Shown piece by piece: positions 52,912-62,692 of a stretch of 64,000 nt of DNA. The stretch comes from Tardiphaga sp. GTDB lineage: Bacteria; Pseudomonadota; Alphaproteobacteria; Rhizobiales; Xanthobacteraceae. The position numbers and the translations under genes are program-made. The notes under the pieces were generated by a model. It did no database searches, was not told where the DNA came from, and worked only from the letters and a program-made list of their open reading frames with translations. The stretch is from assembly GCF_028290495.1 (NCBI RefSeq), contig NZ_JAQGJT010000024.1, positions 1 through 64,000 on the forward strand. The letters run 5' to 3'. How positions within the stretch are numbered: the stretch's first letter is position 1; every line of letters starts with the position of its first letter.

Positions 52912-53901
52912 ATGACGACCAACAAGAAGAAACTGCTGATCACCGCATCGTTGTCGCCGCAGGGCCGGGCGTTGTTTGACGAGCGCGGCGATATCGAAAC
53001 GATCGAATTTCCCAACCTGATTTCCACCGCCGATTTTGTGGCGCTGCTGCAGCAGCAGGCGCCGGTGCATGGCGTGGCGCTCGGGGCGACAGGGTTCGGC
53101 GAGGCGCAACTGGAGGCCTCCGGCGACATGAAAGTCGTGGCGCGGATCGGCGTCGGCTATGATGCAGTTGACGTCGAAGCGCTCAGCCGCCGCAAGGTGC
53201 CGCTGATGATCGCGGGCACCGCCAATTCGCCCTCGGTCGCCGAACAGGCGCTGTTCATGATGCTGACACTGGCCAAGCGCGCCGTCGAACTGCACGCGTT
53301 GGTGAAGGACGGACAATGGGCTTCGCGGTTCGCGTTGCTGCCGTTCGACCTGTTCGGCAAGACGGTGCTCGTGGTCGGCTTCGGCCGCATCGGCACCCGC
53401 ACCGCCAAGCGCTGCCTGGCGATGGAAATGACCGTGCAGGTCTATGACCCCTACGTTTCCGCCGAGGCCATCCGGGAAGCCGGGTGCGAACCGGTCAGCG
53501 ATCTCGATGCAGCCCTGCCCCACGCCGATTTTGTGACGCTGCACTGCCCGAAGACGCGGGACACCGCCGGCCTGTTCGACGCCGCCCGCATCGCCCGGAT
53601 GAAGCCGTCGGCCTATCTCATCAACACCGCGCGCGGCGGCATCGTGGTGGAGTCCGCATTGTACGACGCACTGGTCGCCAAAAAGCTCGCGGGCGCCGGC
53701 CTCGACGTGTTCGAACAGGAGCCGCCGCCGGCCGGCCACAAATTGTTCGAGCTGCCCAATGTGATCATCGCCCCGCACGTCGCAGGCGTCACCCGTGAGG
53801 CGCTCGACCGCATGGGCTTGCAGACCGCGCGCAACATGCTGAGCGTGCTCGACGGCGAACCGATCCGGCAGAACGCCGTCAATGCCGACGTACTCGACTG
53901 A
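52912..53901 (+). CDS. D-2-hydroxyacid dehydrogenase
   Basis: 329 residues from the ATG at 52912. Substrate domain (RIGVGYDAVDVEALSRRKVPLMI, VAEQALFMMLTLAKR), NAD-binding VVGFGRIGTRTAKR, HCPKTRDTAGLF, INTARGGIVVESAL and the catalytic region PHVAGVTREA. Likely a phosphoglycerate or other 2-hydroxyacid dehydrogenase branch; substrate not assigned. Confidence 0.93.
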   Translation: MTTNKKKLLITASLSPQGRALFDERGDIETIEFPNLISTADFVALLQQQAPVHGVALGATGFGEAQLEASGDMKVVARIGVGYDAVDVEALSRRKVPLMIAGTANSPSVAEQALFMMLTLAKRAVELHALVKDGQWASRFALLPFDLFGKTVLVVGFGRIGTRTAKRCLAMEMTVQVYDPYVSAEAIREAGCEPVSDLDAALPHADFVTLHCPKTRDTAGLFDAARIARMKPSAYLINTARGGIVVESALYDALVAKKLAGAGLDVFEQEPPPAGHKLFELPNVIIAPHVAGVTREALDRMGLQTARNMLSVLDGEPIRQNAVNADVLD

Positions 53902-54169
53902 CACTCGACGACGGCCATGCATCGCTGGCGCGGCCCGTCCGCGCCGGCGATGCCCTACCTCGGGTATGATGTTCACCGCAGCTTTTGGCAACGAGGCTTT
54001 GCTGTTTCGCGTTGCAGCACAACTTGAATGCGAACACCGCTGGAAAAATCGAATTCCGTCGATTTGTGCCTAAAAACAGCCACAGGCGTTATTAAAAAGG
54101 GAACCTCACGCCGACTTAAAAGTCTTTGTTGGATAGAACGACGACAGACTGTTGTTGGGGGATGAATAG

Positions 54170-54607
54170 TTGACTCAAAATGATCCGACCGATCATGCGC
54201 TTGCGGCGATTGCGAGCATTCTCGATCATTCAACCGAGAAGCCAGACAGCAAGGCAGAACTGACGCCGGCCCCGCATCACGAGGTGGAATCGCCCGCGTC
54301 TGTCCCCGAACCGTCGCCTCCCGAAATCGATATCGATACCTACAGCAGGCTCGGCCCCGGCCCGCTCGATGCCATCCGCTTTCGCTGGACGGCAAGGCGG
54401 GACACGGATGGCCTGTTCTTCGTCGATGAAACCATCGGCCCGCATTCGCGGCCGTTGGCGCTGGGTCCGATGCCGCGCCGTGAGGTAATCGGCTTCATCG
54501 ATAGCCGCGAAGTCGGCGCCCGCCGCCGCTTTGACGCCTTGAAAAACGAGATGACCTTCAGCAAACGCGTCCCCGACTATGACAGCGCCGCGGACGACGA
54601 GAGCTGA
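54170..54607 (+). CDS. Hypothetical protein, acidic and proline rich
   Basis: 145 residues, TTG start at 54170 behind GGGGGATGAATAG. Residues 30-60 are disordered (Pro/Glu). The C-terminal half has an ordered patch (AIRFRWTARRDTDGLFFVDETIGPHSRPLALGPMPRREVIGFIDSREVGARRRFDAL). No family recognised. Confidence 0.55.
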   Translation: MTQNDPTDHALAAIASILDHSTEKPDSKAELTPAPHHEVESPASVPEPSPPEIDIDTYSRLGPGPLDAIRFRWTARRDTDGLFFVDETIGPHSRPLALGPMPRREVIGFIDSREVGARRRFDALKNEMTFSKRVPDYDSAADDES

Positions 54608-54626
54608 AGGTTTCGTACCGCCAGTC

Positions 54627-55034
54627 TCAGCCGCCGACCGGGCCGCCATAGTCCGCGTCGCTGACCTTTTCCAGCCAGGTGGCGAAGCTGCCGTCGAGCG
54701 CTTCCTGCATCGCGATATGGGCCATCGCATGATCCGGCGCGGCACCGTGCCAGTGCTTCTCACCCGGCGGAATCCATACGGTGTCGCCGGGCTTGATCTC
54801 GAGGATCGGCCCGCCTTCGGTCTGCACCCGGCCGACGCCGGAGACCACGTACAGCGTCTGACCCAGCGGATGGTTGTGCCAGGCGGTGCGCGCGCCGGGC
54901 TCGAACGTCACCCGCGTCGCCGCAATCCGCGCCGGCGCTTCGGTGGCGATGATCGGATCCTGCCACACGGTGCCGGTGAAGTAGTCCTGCGGCGCGCGGA
55001 TGGTTGGACGCGAGTTGGCCGGATGGATCTTCAT
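54627..55034 (-). CDS. Cupin domain protein
   Basis: 135 residues. Cupin motif 1 WHNHPLGQTLYVVSGVGRVQTEG and motif 2 PGDTVWIPPGEKHWHGAAP with metal-binding histidines and glutamine in place of the usual glutamate. Probable small-molecule binding protein or isomerase/dioxygenase. Follows the RraA-like gene by two bases, so likely co-transcribed. Confidence 0.88.
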   Translation of the reverse strand: MKIHPANSRPTIRAPQDYFTGTVWQDPIIATEAPARIAATRVTFEPGARTAWHNHPLGQTLYVVSGVGRVQTEGGPILEIKPGDTVWIPPGEKHWHGAAPDHAMAHIAMQEALDGSFATWLEKVSDADYGGPVGG

Positions 55035-55036
55035 GG

Positions 55037-55735
55037 TTACTCCTTCGACGCCGCGTAGCGCGCCTTGGTCTCGGCGTTCATCGGATAAAGGCCCGGGAGC
55101 GTTGCGCCGTTGTTGACCTCCTCAACGATCCACGCCTCCATGCGTTCCTGCTCCGCGCCCTCGGCGAGGATCAGGTCGAGGAATGCCTTCGGGATCACCA
55201 CGGCGCCATCCTGATCAGCGACGATGACGTCATCCGGGAAGATCGCGACGCCGCCGCAGCCGATCGGCTCGCCCCAGCCGACAAAGGTGAGACCGGCGAC
55301 CGACGGCGGCGCGGCATAGCCCGCGCACCACACCGGCAGGTTGGTGCCGAGCACGCCTTCGAGATCGCGCACCGCGCCATCGGTGATCAAAGCCGTGACG
55401 CCACGCTTCTGCATCCGCGCGCACAGGATGTCGCCGAAGATGCCGGCGTCGACGATACCCATCGCATCGACCACGGCGATGCAGCCTTCCGGCATGGCTT
55501 CAATGGCGGTGCGGGTCGAGATCGGCGACGACCACGATTCCGGCGTCGCGAGATCTTCGCGCGCCGGCACGAAACGCAGCGTGAAGGCCGCGCCGACCAA
55601 ACGCGGCTGGCCGGGGCGCAGCGGCTTGGCGCCGCGCAGCCAGACGTTACGCAGGCCCTTCTTCAGCAAAACCGTGGTGATGGTCGCGGTCGAGACTTTT
55701 GACAGCGTGGCGATGGCTTCGGGGCTCAGGGACAT
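55037..55735 (-). CDS. RraA/HMG-aldolase family protein
   Basis: 232 residues. RraA-like fold: ATITTVLLKKGLRNVWLRG, IAVVDAMGIVDAGIFGDILCARMQKRGV, the VRDLEGV...PVWCAG and DVIVADQDGAVVIPK. In this branch the proteins are usually aldolases (for example 4-hydroxy-4-methyl-2-oxoglutarate aldolase) rather than RNase E regulators. In a two-gene operon with the cupin. Confidence 0.87.
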   Translation of the reverse strand: MSLSPEAIATLSKVSTATITTVLLKKGLRNVWLRGAKPLRPGQPRLVGAAFTLRFVPAREDLATPESWSSPISTRTAIEAMPEGCIAVVDAMGIVDAGIFGDILCARMQKRGVTALITDGAVRDLEGVLGTNLPVWCAGYAAPPSVAGLTFVGWGEPIGCGGVAIFPDDVIVADQDGAVVIPKAFLDLILAEGAEQERMEAWIVEEVNNGATLPGLYPMNAETKARYAASKE

Positions 55736-55961
55736 CAGGGGCTCTTCAGGTGAGAGAGGATGACAAGCGGGCGCATCTTGCGGCGGAAAGCGATGGCGTC
55801 AAGGCCTGCGACGTCCTGAACACGGGTTGCGACGATCAATCCTGCTTATCGCCGTGATGCGCATTAATTAATTGAACTGGCTCGCATATTCGCGGATTGC
55901 GAATTCCACTGGCCGGGAAAACGCGCTATGCGTAAACACCCGACATCGATGTTGTGAGGCC

Positions 55962-56690
55962 ATGGTCGCAGCTCTTTCCCCGCCCCGCATTCTGCCCAGT
56001 GGCGACGCCGCCATCACCGTCGAATTCAGCCGCACCATCGACGCGGAAGCGAACCGTCGCGTGCTGGCGCTGGACCTGCTGGTGGCCGACCAGGCGCTGC
56101 CCGGCGTCACCGAGACGGTACCGACCTATCGCTCGCTGCTGGTGCATTACGATCCGCTGCAGATCGGCTTTGAAGCGCTCGGCGATCAACTGACCGCGCT
56201 GTCGTTGAAGCCGCTGCCCGAGGCGGCCGCGACGCGGCGCTGGCGCATTCCCGTTGCCTATGGCGGCGAGAATGGCATCGACCTTGAGGACGTCGCCAAG
56301 ACGCTCGACATCACTCCGGACGAAGTGGTGGCGCGCCATGTCGGCGGTGACTACCGCGTGGCCATGATCGGCTTCACCCCGGGCTGGTCCTATCTTTCGG
56401 GCCTGCCCTCCTCGATGGAAATCTCACGGCGGCAGAATCCGCGGCTGCTGACGCCGCCCGGGACCATCTCGATCGGTGGCATCCAGACCGGCGTGCAGTG
56501 CCTCGCCGGCCCCAGCGGCTGGCATCTGCTCGGCCGCACCGCCGTGCGCACCTATCAGCTCGGCCGCGATCCGATCTTCCTGCTCGAGCCCGGTGACGCC
56601 ATCAGCTTTGTCGCGGTCGACCAGAAGACCTTCGCCGAACAGGACCGCGCCGCGGACGCCGGCGAATTCGTTGCCGAGTTGATTTCATGA
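55962..56690 (+). CDS. pxpB: 5-oxoprolinase subunit PxpB
   Basis: 242 residues from the ATG at 55962. KipI-like: [18 protein letters not shown] at the start and [32 protein letters not shown]. Cleaves 5-oxoproline with PxpA and PxpC using ATP. Overlaps pxpC by four bases. The frame extends upstream to 55872 but the ATG gives the normal length. Confidence 0.92.
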   Translation: MVAALSPPRILPSGDAAITVEFSRTIDAEANRRVLALDLLVADQALPGVTETVPTYRSLLVHYDPLQIGFEALGDQLTALSLKPLPEAAATRRWRIPVAYGGENGIDLEDVAKTLDITPDEVVARHVGGDYRVAMIGFTPGWSYLSGLPSSMEISRRQNPRLLTPPGTISIGGIQTGVQCLAGPSGWHLLGRTAVRTYQLGRDPIFLLEPGDAISFVAVDQKTFAEQDRAADAGEFVAELIS

Positions 56691-57730
56691 GCAAGCTTGT
56701 CGTCACCTCGGTCAGTCCCGGCACCTCCGTTCAGGACGCCGGCCGGTTCGGCGCGCAGCGCTACGGGCTGGTGCCATCCGGCGCGGTGGATCGGCTGGCG
56801 CTCGCCGCGGCCAACGCGCTTGTCGGCAATGCGCTGTTCGCCGCCACCATCGAGCTCGGACCGTTGAACACCGTATTCACCGCACGCGACGGCGCAGTGC
56901 GCGTGGCGCTGACCGGCGCGACGCGGCCGGCCGATGTCGGCGGCGCGCCGCTGGCCCTGAATACCTCGGTGACCATTGCCGACGGCGAGAGCCTGATGCT
57001 TGGCGTCGCCCGTTCAGGCACCTTCGGCTATTTGGCGATCGAAGGCGGCGTATCCGGCGAGCCGATGTTCGGCAGTCTAGCGGTCAACGCCCGTGCCGGA
57101 CTCGGCAGCCCCTATCCGCGCGCGCTGCAGCCCGGCGACGAGTTGCAACTCGCAACCGCCAGCAGCGCCAACGAAAAGCGCATCGACCTGCCCGCTTTGT
57201 CCGATGGCCCGATCCGCGTGGTGATGGGCCCGCAGGACGACGAGTTTGGCGACGCCACGGAGCTGTTCCTGAACAGCGAGTGGAAGATCTCGGCTATGTC
57301 GGACCGCATGGGCTATCGTCTCGAAGGCCCCGTGATCAAACACCTGCACGGCCACAACATCGTCTCCGACGGCACCGTCAATGGCTCGATCCAGGTGCCC
57401 GGCAACGGCGCGCCGATCGTGCTGATGCCGGACCGGGGCACATCCGGCGGCTATCCGAAGATCGCCACGGTGATATCGAGCGACCTCGGCCGTTTTGGCC
57501 AGACCCAACCCGGCCGCGGCTTCCGCTTCAAGGCGGTCACGATGGCGCAGGCGCAAGCGGAATACCGCGCGATGGCCGAACTGCTGCAAAGCCTGCCGGG
57601 CCGCGTCCACGACGCCAACACGCTGATGCTCGATATCAAAGCGCTGCAATCCGCCAACGTCGCAGGCGTCGCCGTCAGCGCGATGGATGCCTGGACCTGG
57701 CAGGCGGAAACCCCGGCGGCACAAGACTAG
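56687..57730 (+). CDS. pxpC: 5-oxoprolinase subunit PxpC
   Basis: 347 residues, KipA/biotin-dependent carboxyltransferase-like. [20 protein letters not shown] start, [30 protein letters not shown] at the end. Works with PxpB. Overlapping start ATGA. Confidence 0.92.
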   Translation: MSKLVVTSVSPGTSVQDAGRFGAQRYGLVPSGAVDRLALAAANALVGNALFAATIELGPLNTVFTARDGAVRVALTGATRPADVGGAPLALNTSVTIADGESLMLGVARSGTFGYLAIEGGVSGEPMFGSLAVNARAGLGSPYPRALQPGDELQLATASSANEKRIDLPALSDGPIRVVMGPQDDEFGDATELFLNSEWKISAMSDRMGYRLEGPVIKHLHGHNIVSDGTVNGSIQVPGNGAPIVLMPDRGTSGGYPKIATVISSDLGRFGQTQPGRGFRFKAVTMAQAQAEYRAMAELLQSLPGRVHDANTLMLDIKALQSANVAGVAVSAMDAWTWQAETPAAQD

Positions 57731-57759
57731 TTCAACTTCACCTACCGAAGAGTACGACC

Positions 57760-58515
57760 ATGAACATCGATCTGAACTGCGATCTCGGCGAAAGCTTCGG
57801 CATGTGGGAGATGGGCAATGACGCCGCCATGATCGAGCTGGCGAGCTCGGTCAACATCGCCTGCGGCTATCACGCAGGGGACGCCGACGTGATGCGCAAG
57901 ACCGTTCAACTCGCCAAGGCGCGCAACGTCCGGATCGGCGCGCATCCCGGCTACCGCGACCTGCACGGTTTTGGCCGCCGACCGATCGTCGGCCTGACCG
58001 CGCTGGAGATCGAAAATCTGATCGCCTACCAGATCGGCGCGCTGCAATCGATTGCCGCGATGGAAGGCTACAAGGTCACCCATGTGAAGGCGCACGGCGC
58101 GATCTCCAACGTCGCCTGCGAGGACGACATGACCGCGCGCGCCATCGCCGCTGGCATCAGGGGCGTCGATCGCAACTTGATCTTCGTGGTGCTGGCGAAT
58201 TCAAAACTCGTCACCGCGGGCGAAGCCGCCGGGCTGCCGCTGGCGCACGAAGTGTTCGCCGACCGCGCTTATGAAGACAACGGCAACCTGGTCTCGCGCA
58301 AGAAGCCCGGCGCCGTGCTGCACGATCCGGTGATGGTGGCCGACCGCGTGGTGAAGATGGTGCAGGACGGCGCGGTCACCTCGATCACTGGCAAGGTCAT
58401 CAAGATGAAGATGGACACGGTCTGTATTCACGGCGACACGCCCGGCGCCGTCGAGCTCGGACGTCACGTCCGCGACGCCCTGAAGGTCGCCGGCATCGAC
58501 GTGAAGCCATTCTAG
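57760..58515 (+). CDS. pxpA: 5-oxoprolinase subunit PxpA
   Basis: 251 residues from the ATG at 57760. LamB/YcsF family: [57 protein letters not shown] and the C-terminal [15 protein letters not shown]. Completes pxpBCA. 29 bases after pxpC. Confidence 0.95.
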   Translation: MNIDLNCDLGESFGMWEMGNDAAMIELASSVNIACGYHAGDADVMRKTVQLAKARNVRIGAHPGYRDLHGFGRRPIVGLTALEIENLIAYQIGALQSIAAMEGYKVTHVKAHGAISNVACEDDMTARAIAAGIRGVDRNLIFVVLANSKLVTAGEAAGLPLAHEVFADRAYEDNGNLVSRKKPGAVLHDPVMVADRVVKMVQDGAVTSITGKVIKMKMDTVCIHGDTPGAVELGRHVRDALKVAGIDVKPF

Positions 58516-58551
58516 AGTATGATTCACGTGGTTTGAATCGCGCGTAGCGCT

Positions 58552-58580
58552 GACCTCTCCCCGACTTGCGGGGAGAGGTC
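58552..58580. terminator. Hairpin between convergent genes
   Basis: GACCTCTCCCC (58552-58562) and GGGGAGAGGTC (58570-58580), loop GACTTGC. No strong T run. Sits between pxpA and the binding-protein gene. Confidence 0.55.
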
Positions 58581-58593
58581 ATGTCTTCGATCG

Positions 58594-59814
58594 TTACTTC
58601 TTCATCGCCATCGCGCAGTTGCCCTGCTCGATCGGTCGGAATGCCTCCGCCGCAGGAATGGTCTCGATCAGCTTGTAGAAGTCCCACGGGCCCTTGGACT
58701 CTTCCGGTGTCTTCACCTGGAACAGGTACATGTTGTGGATGTGGCGACCGTCGATGCGGACCTTGCCGTCACCGAACAACGGATCCTTCGACGGCAACTC
58801 CTTCATCTTGACAACGACCGCCTGCCCGTCCGTCGTATCGGCGGCGGCAGCCGCGCGCAGGTAATGCAGCGTTCCGGCGTAGACGCCCGCCTGATTGGCG
58901 GTCGGCCGTCGACCGCTGGTCTGCGCGGCGAAGCGATCGGCGAACTTCCGCGTACCCTCATTGGTGTCCCAGTAGAAGCCCTCGGTCAGATAGAGGCCCT
59001 TGGCATCCTTCAGCCCGATCGCATTCACGTCGCTGAGCTGCATCAGAAGCGCCGCCAGCTCCTGCCCGCCGGCCTGCAGGCCGAACTCCGACGCCTGCTT
59101 GACCGAATTGACGGTGTCGCCGACCGCATTGGCCAGCGCCACGATCTTCGCCTTGCTGGACTGCGCTTGCAGCAGGAAGGAGGAAAAATCCGAGGTGCCG
59201 GTGGGATGCCGGACCGTTCCGAGGACCTTGCCGTTCTCCGCCTTAATCACATCGACGGCGTCCTTCTCAAGCGCATGGCCGAACGCATAGTCGGCGGTCA
59301 GAAAGAACCAGGTATCCTTCTTGGCCCGCAGCAGCGCGAGCGCGGTGCCGTGCGCGAGCGCCCAGGTGTCGTAGGTCCAGTGCACGGTGTTGGGCGAGCA
59401 CTTCTCGCCGGTCAGCAGCGAGGTACCCGGGCCGGACGCGACAAACGCCGTCTTGGTTCCGCGCACCACTTCCTGCACTGCGAGCGCTACTGACGAGAAC
59501 GGCACGTCGAGGATGACATCGACCTTGTCGACTTCGACCCAGCGCTTGGCCAGCGCGGCACCGATGTCGGCCTTGTTCTGGTGATCCGCCTGAATCAGTT
59601 CGACGTTGAGGCCGGGCTTCTCCGCCTTGAAATCCTCGATGGCGAGCTTGGCCGCGACGACCGAACCCGGTCCGGTCGAGTCGGCGGCAAAGCCGCTGAG
59701 ATCGGTCAGCACCCCGACCTTGATCGACTTGTTCGGTATCTCTGCCTGAGCCGTATTGAGTGTCGCCAGCGCTATCGCGGTCCCCGCGAGCAGCAGCACT
59801 TTCATTCTGTTCAT
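58594..59814 (-). CDS. ABC transporter substrate-binding protein (Liv family)
   Basis: 406 residues from the ATG at 59814, with GGAGGAGACACCA. Signal peptide MKVLLLAGTAIALATLNTAQ. Mature SIKVGVLTDLSGFAADSTGPGSVVAAKLAIEDF is type I peri-BP. Lies 53 bases after the HMG-CoA reductase gene in the same direction, so both belong to one transcript. The ligand could be mevalonate or a related acid; that is inference from context. Confidence 0.88.
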   Translation of the reverse strand: MNRMKVLLLAGTAIALATLNTAQAEIPNKSIKVGVLTDLSGFAADSTGPGSVVAAKLAIEDFKAEKPGLNVELIQADHQNKADIGAALAKRWVEVDKVDVILDVPFSSVALAVQEVVRGTKTAFVASGPGTSLLTGEKCSPNTVHWTYDTWALAHGTALALLRAKKDTWFFLTADYAFGHALEKDAVDVIKAENGKVLGTVRHPTGTSDFSSFLLQAQSSKAKIVALANAVGDTVNSVKQASEFGLQAGGQELAALLMQLSDVNAIGLKDAKGLYLTEGFYWDTNEGTRKFADRFAAQTSGRRPTANQAGVYAGTLHYLRAAAAADTTDGQAVVVKMKELPSKDPLFGDGKVRIDGRHIHNMYLFQVKTPEESKGPWDFYKLIETIPAAEAFRPIEQGNCAMAMKK

Positions 59815-59867
59815 TGGTGTCTCCTCCGATTTTATGTTTTCTGTTTTTTGCTTGTGATGTCTTGCCG

Positions 59868-61151
59868 CTATCCCCGCATCCTGCCCAGAACCTCCTGAGC
59901 GACGTCGATGCGGACGGTCTTCTGCTCGACTAGCACTTGGGCGACGGCTTCCACCTCGTCGCCGACAGCGCCAGCCATGATCGCGATATTCTGCGCATGC
60001 AGCGCCATGTGGCCGGACTGGATGCCGACGGTCGCGAGCGCTTTCAAAGCCGAGAAATTCTGCGCGAGACCCACTGCCGCAATGATCCGTGCCAGACGCT
60101 CGGCGGTCGTCACGCCGAGAATTTTGAGACATGCTTGCGCCGTCGGATGGATCTTGGTCGCGCCGCCGATCAAGCCGACCGCCAGAGGCAGTTCGATCGA
60201 ACCGCTGAGGTCGCCATTGCCGTTGATCTCATAGCGCGTCAGGCTGGTGTAGCGTCCATCGCGCGCCGCATAGGCATGCGCACCCGCCTCGACGGCGCGG
60301 CTGTCGTTGCCGGTGGCCAGCACGACGGCGCTGATGCCGTTCATGATGCCCTTGTTGTGCGTGGCGGCGCGGTACGGATCGGCCGCCGCAAACTGATAGG
60401 CACTGATGATTCCGTCGCGCACGCTGGCGCCACCGATGGCGTCGAGCTTCCACACCGCGTGGGCACGCGCCAGCCGGCGATCCGCGAGATTGGACAGGAT
60501 GCGAAGGAATACGCGGCCGCCGGTCCAGCCGGCGATATGCGGCGCGATCTTCTCCGCCATCGTATTGACGGCGTTGGCGCCCATCGCGTCCCTGGTATCA
60601 ACGATAAGATGGGTGATCACCATCGTGCCGCCCAGCGTATCGAGAATGCGCACCTCGACATCGCGAAAGCCGCCGCCGAGCCTGACCAGCAGCGGGTCGC
60701 AGGCATCGCAGATCGACTTGATCTCGTCGCGTCGCTCCAGCAACCGCAGCCGCGCGGCGTAGGGATCGGGAACATCGACCGCCTGCACCTGCGCGATCAT
60801 CAGCGTGCCCGAAACCGAAGTCGTAAAACCTTCCTCGTAGGTCTGGCGCGCGGCGTTGCATACGGCGGCGACGACCGAGGACTCCTCCGTTGCCATCGGC
60901 ACCAGCACGTCCTCGCCGTCGATCTTCATGTTGGTGGCCACGCCGATCGGGATATTCATCGTGGCGATGACGTTTTCGATCATCTTGTCGGCCAGCGGCG
61001 CCGGAAGGTTGCCCATGTCGGCAAGATGCCGCGTGGTCTCGTCATCGAGGCCGGCAAAGGCGGCGACGAGTTCGCGGCGCTCCTGCGGTGATTTGCGGTG
61101 AAAGCCAGCGATCCGCGAACTGCGGTTGTGGCCGTGTTGGGGGGGCGTCAT
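59868..61151 (-). CDS. Hydroxymethylglutaryl-CoA reductase, degradative (class II)
   Basis: 427 residues from the ATG at 61151, the size of Pseudomonas MvaA. ENVIATMNIPIGVATN, TEESSVVAAVCNAARQ, DAMGANAVNTMAEKIAP, NKGIMNGISAVVLATGNDSRAVEAGAHA, GLAQNFSALKALATVGIQSGHM. Oxidises mevalonate to HMG-CoA in class II enzymes. No HMG-CoA lyase visible nearby. Divergent from the MocR-type regulator. Confidence 0.92.
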   Translation of the reverse strand: MTPPQHGHNRSSRIAGFHRKSPQERRELVAAFAGLDDETTRHLADMGNLPAPLADKMIENVIATMNIPIGVATNMKIDGEDVLVPMATEESSVVAAVCNAARQTYEEGFTTSVSGTLMIAQVQAVDVPDPYAARLRLLERRDEIKSICDACDPLLVRLGGGFRDVEVRILDTLGGTMVITHLIVDTRDAMGANAVNTMAEKIAPHIAGWTGGRVFLRILSNLADRRLARAHAVWKLDAIGGASVRDGIISAYQFAAADPYRAATHNKGIMNGISAVVLATGNDSRAVEAGAHAYAARDGRYTSLTRYEINGNGDLSGSIELPLAVGLIGGATKIHPTAQACLKILGVTTAERLARIIAAVGLAQNFSALKALATVGIQSGHMALHAQNIAIMAGAVGDEVEAVAQVLVEQKTVRIDVAQEVLGRMRG

Positions 61152-61230
61152 GGGCGTCTCCGGATCGCGGCTTCTCAAGGGCCTCGTTGCGCAAACTGTA
61201 TGGCGATCGGGGTACGCCGCAAGGAACGCT

Positions 61231-61274
61231 TTGCAGAATTTCGGGAAGGTGCGTACCATTGGTACAATGGGTAC
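61231..61274 (+). promoter_or_regulatory. Candidate promoter/operator before the MocR gene
   Basis: TTGCAG (61231-61236), 17-base spacer, TACCAT (61254-61259). The palindrome GTACCATTGGTAC (61253-61265) overlaps a second GGTAC at 61270-61274 (GGTACAATGGGTAC). Transcription would start at about the ATG at 61267, so the transcript may be leaderless. Confidence 0.5.
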
Positions 61275-62692
61275 AGTTGAGAAGCCTGACCTGAGGAGCG
61301 CCCGCTCACGCGTCGAAACCATTGTGGACGAGGTCATTTCCCGGATCGAACGGGGCTTGATCCGGCCGGGCGAGCGCCTGCCCTCGATCCGCAACGCATC
61401 AGACACCTTCGCGGCCTCGAAGAACACCATTGTGGACGCCTATGAACGTCTGGTGGCATCCGGCCGGATCGAAAGCCGGCCCGGCTCCGGCTTCTATGTC
61501 TCGCAGCATCGCTCCGGGCGTATGGACACTCCCGAGCCGGCGCGGATCGAAGCCGTCGACAGCGTCTGGCTGCTACGCGAACAACTTGAAAAGCGCTACG
61601 AGGTCCGCGTCGGCGACGGCCGTTCGCCTTCTGCGTGGATGGAGGGCACGGAAGTCGCCAACCTGCGGCCGGTCAGCCGGCCGGGCCAGCGCACCTTGCC
61701 TGAAAGCTATGGCAGCCCCTACGGCCTGCTGGCCCTGCGCGAGCGCATCGCCGGCTTCCTTACCGAGCGATCGATTGCTGCCCGGCCGACACAGGTGTTG
61801 TTGACGCAAGGCGCCAATGATGCGCTCGACATGATTGTACGACAGTTTGTTGAACCCGGCGACGCCGTGCTGGTCGACAATCCCGGCTACTATCCGTTGT
61901 TCGGCAAGCTGCGGCTGGCCAAGGCCCGGCTTATCGGCGTCCGCAGGACTATAGATGGTCCCGACCCGGACGATCTGGCCGCCAAGGCGGCTGCCACCGG
62001 CGCCAAGATCTTCTTCACGCAATCGCTGGCGCAAAATCCGACCGGCTGCTCGATCACTTTGCCGGTCGCCTATCGCGTGTTGAGGACGGCAAGCGAGCTC
62101 GGTCTTCGGATCGTGGATTCCGATCCGTTTGCCGACGTGCTGCCGAACGCCATGCCGCGGTTGGCCGCGCTCGATCAGCTCGACCGCGTGATCTATGTCG
62201 GGACCTTTGCCAAGACCTTGTCGGCCAGCCAGCCTGCGCTCCGGATACATCGCAGGCAATCTCGATGTGATCGGTCAACTCGCCGACCTCAAGATGATCA
62301 CCCGCGCCAACAGCTCCGGCTATGTCGAACAGATCATCTATGACCTGATCACCAGCGGACGCTACCGCGGCCATCTCAAGCGGCTGACCGGGCGCATTGA
62401 CGCCGCCACCCGCGAGGCCAATGACACGCTGCAGCGGATCGGTCTGCCGCCATTCGGGCAGCCGCGCGGCGGCTTCTACATGTGGTGCGAATTGCCCGGC
62501 CATATCAACGACACGCAACTGTCACGCATCGCGGCGGAGCGCAGCATCCTGCTGGCGCCAGGGTCTGCCTTCAATCCCGACGCGCAGCCCGCACCGCCCG
62601 CGATGCGCATCAACATTGCCCATGTCGGCGATCCCCGCTTCCGGGATTTCATCGCCGAACATTGCGAGCCGCCGGTCGTCAGCGATCGTTGA
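61267..62692 (+). pseudogene. MocR-type (GntR/aminotransferase) regulator, frameshifted
   Basis: N-terminal GntR domain (VETIVDEVISRIERGLIRPGERLPSIRNASDTFAASKNTIVDAYERL) and a PLP-dependent aminotransferase-like domain (VDNPGYYPLFGKL, FTQSLAQNPTGCS, YVGTFAKTLSAS). Near 62225-62240 the frame is broken by a doubled AGCC (TCGGCCAGCCAGCCTG); removing four bases joins SAS-LRSGYIAG and the frame runs to 62692, giving 473 residues. Either a true mutation or a sequence error. No ribosome site precedes the ATG. Possibly controls the divergent mvaA transcript. Confidence 0.8.
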
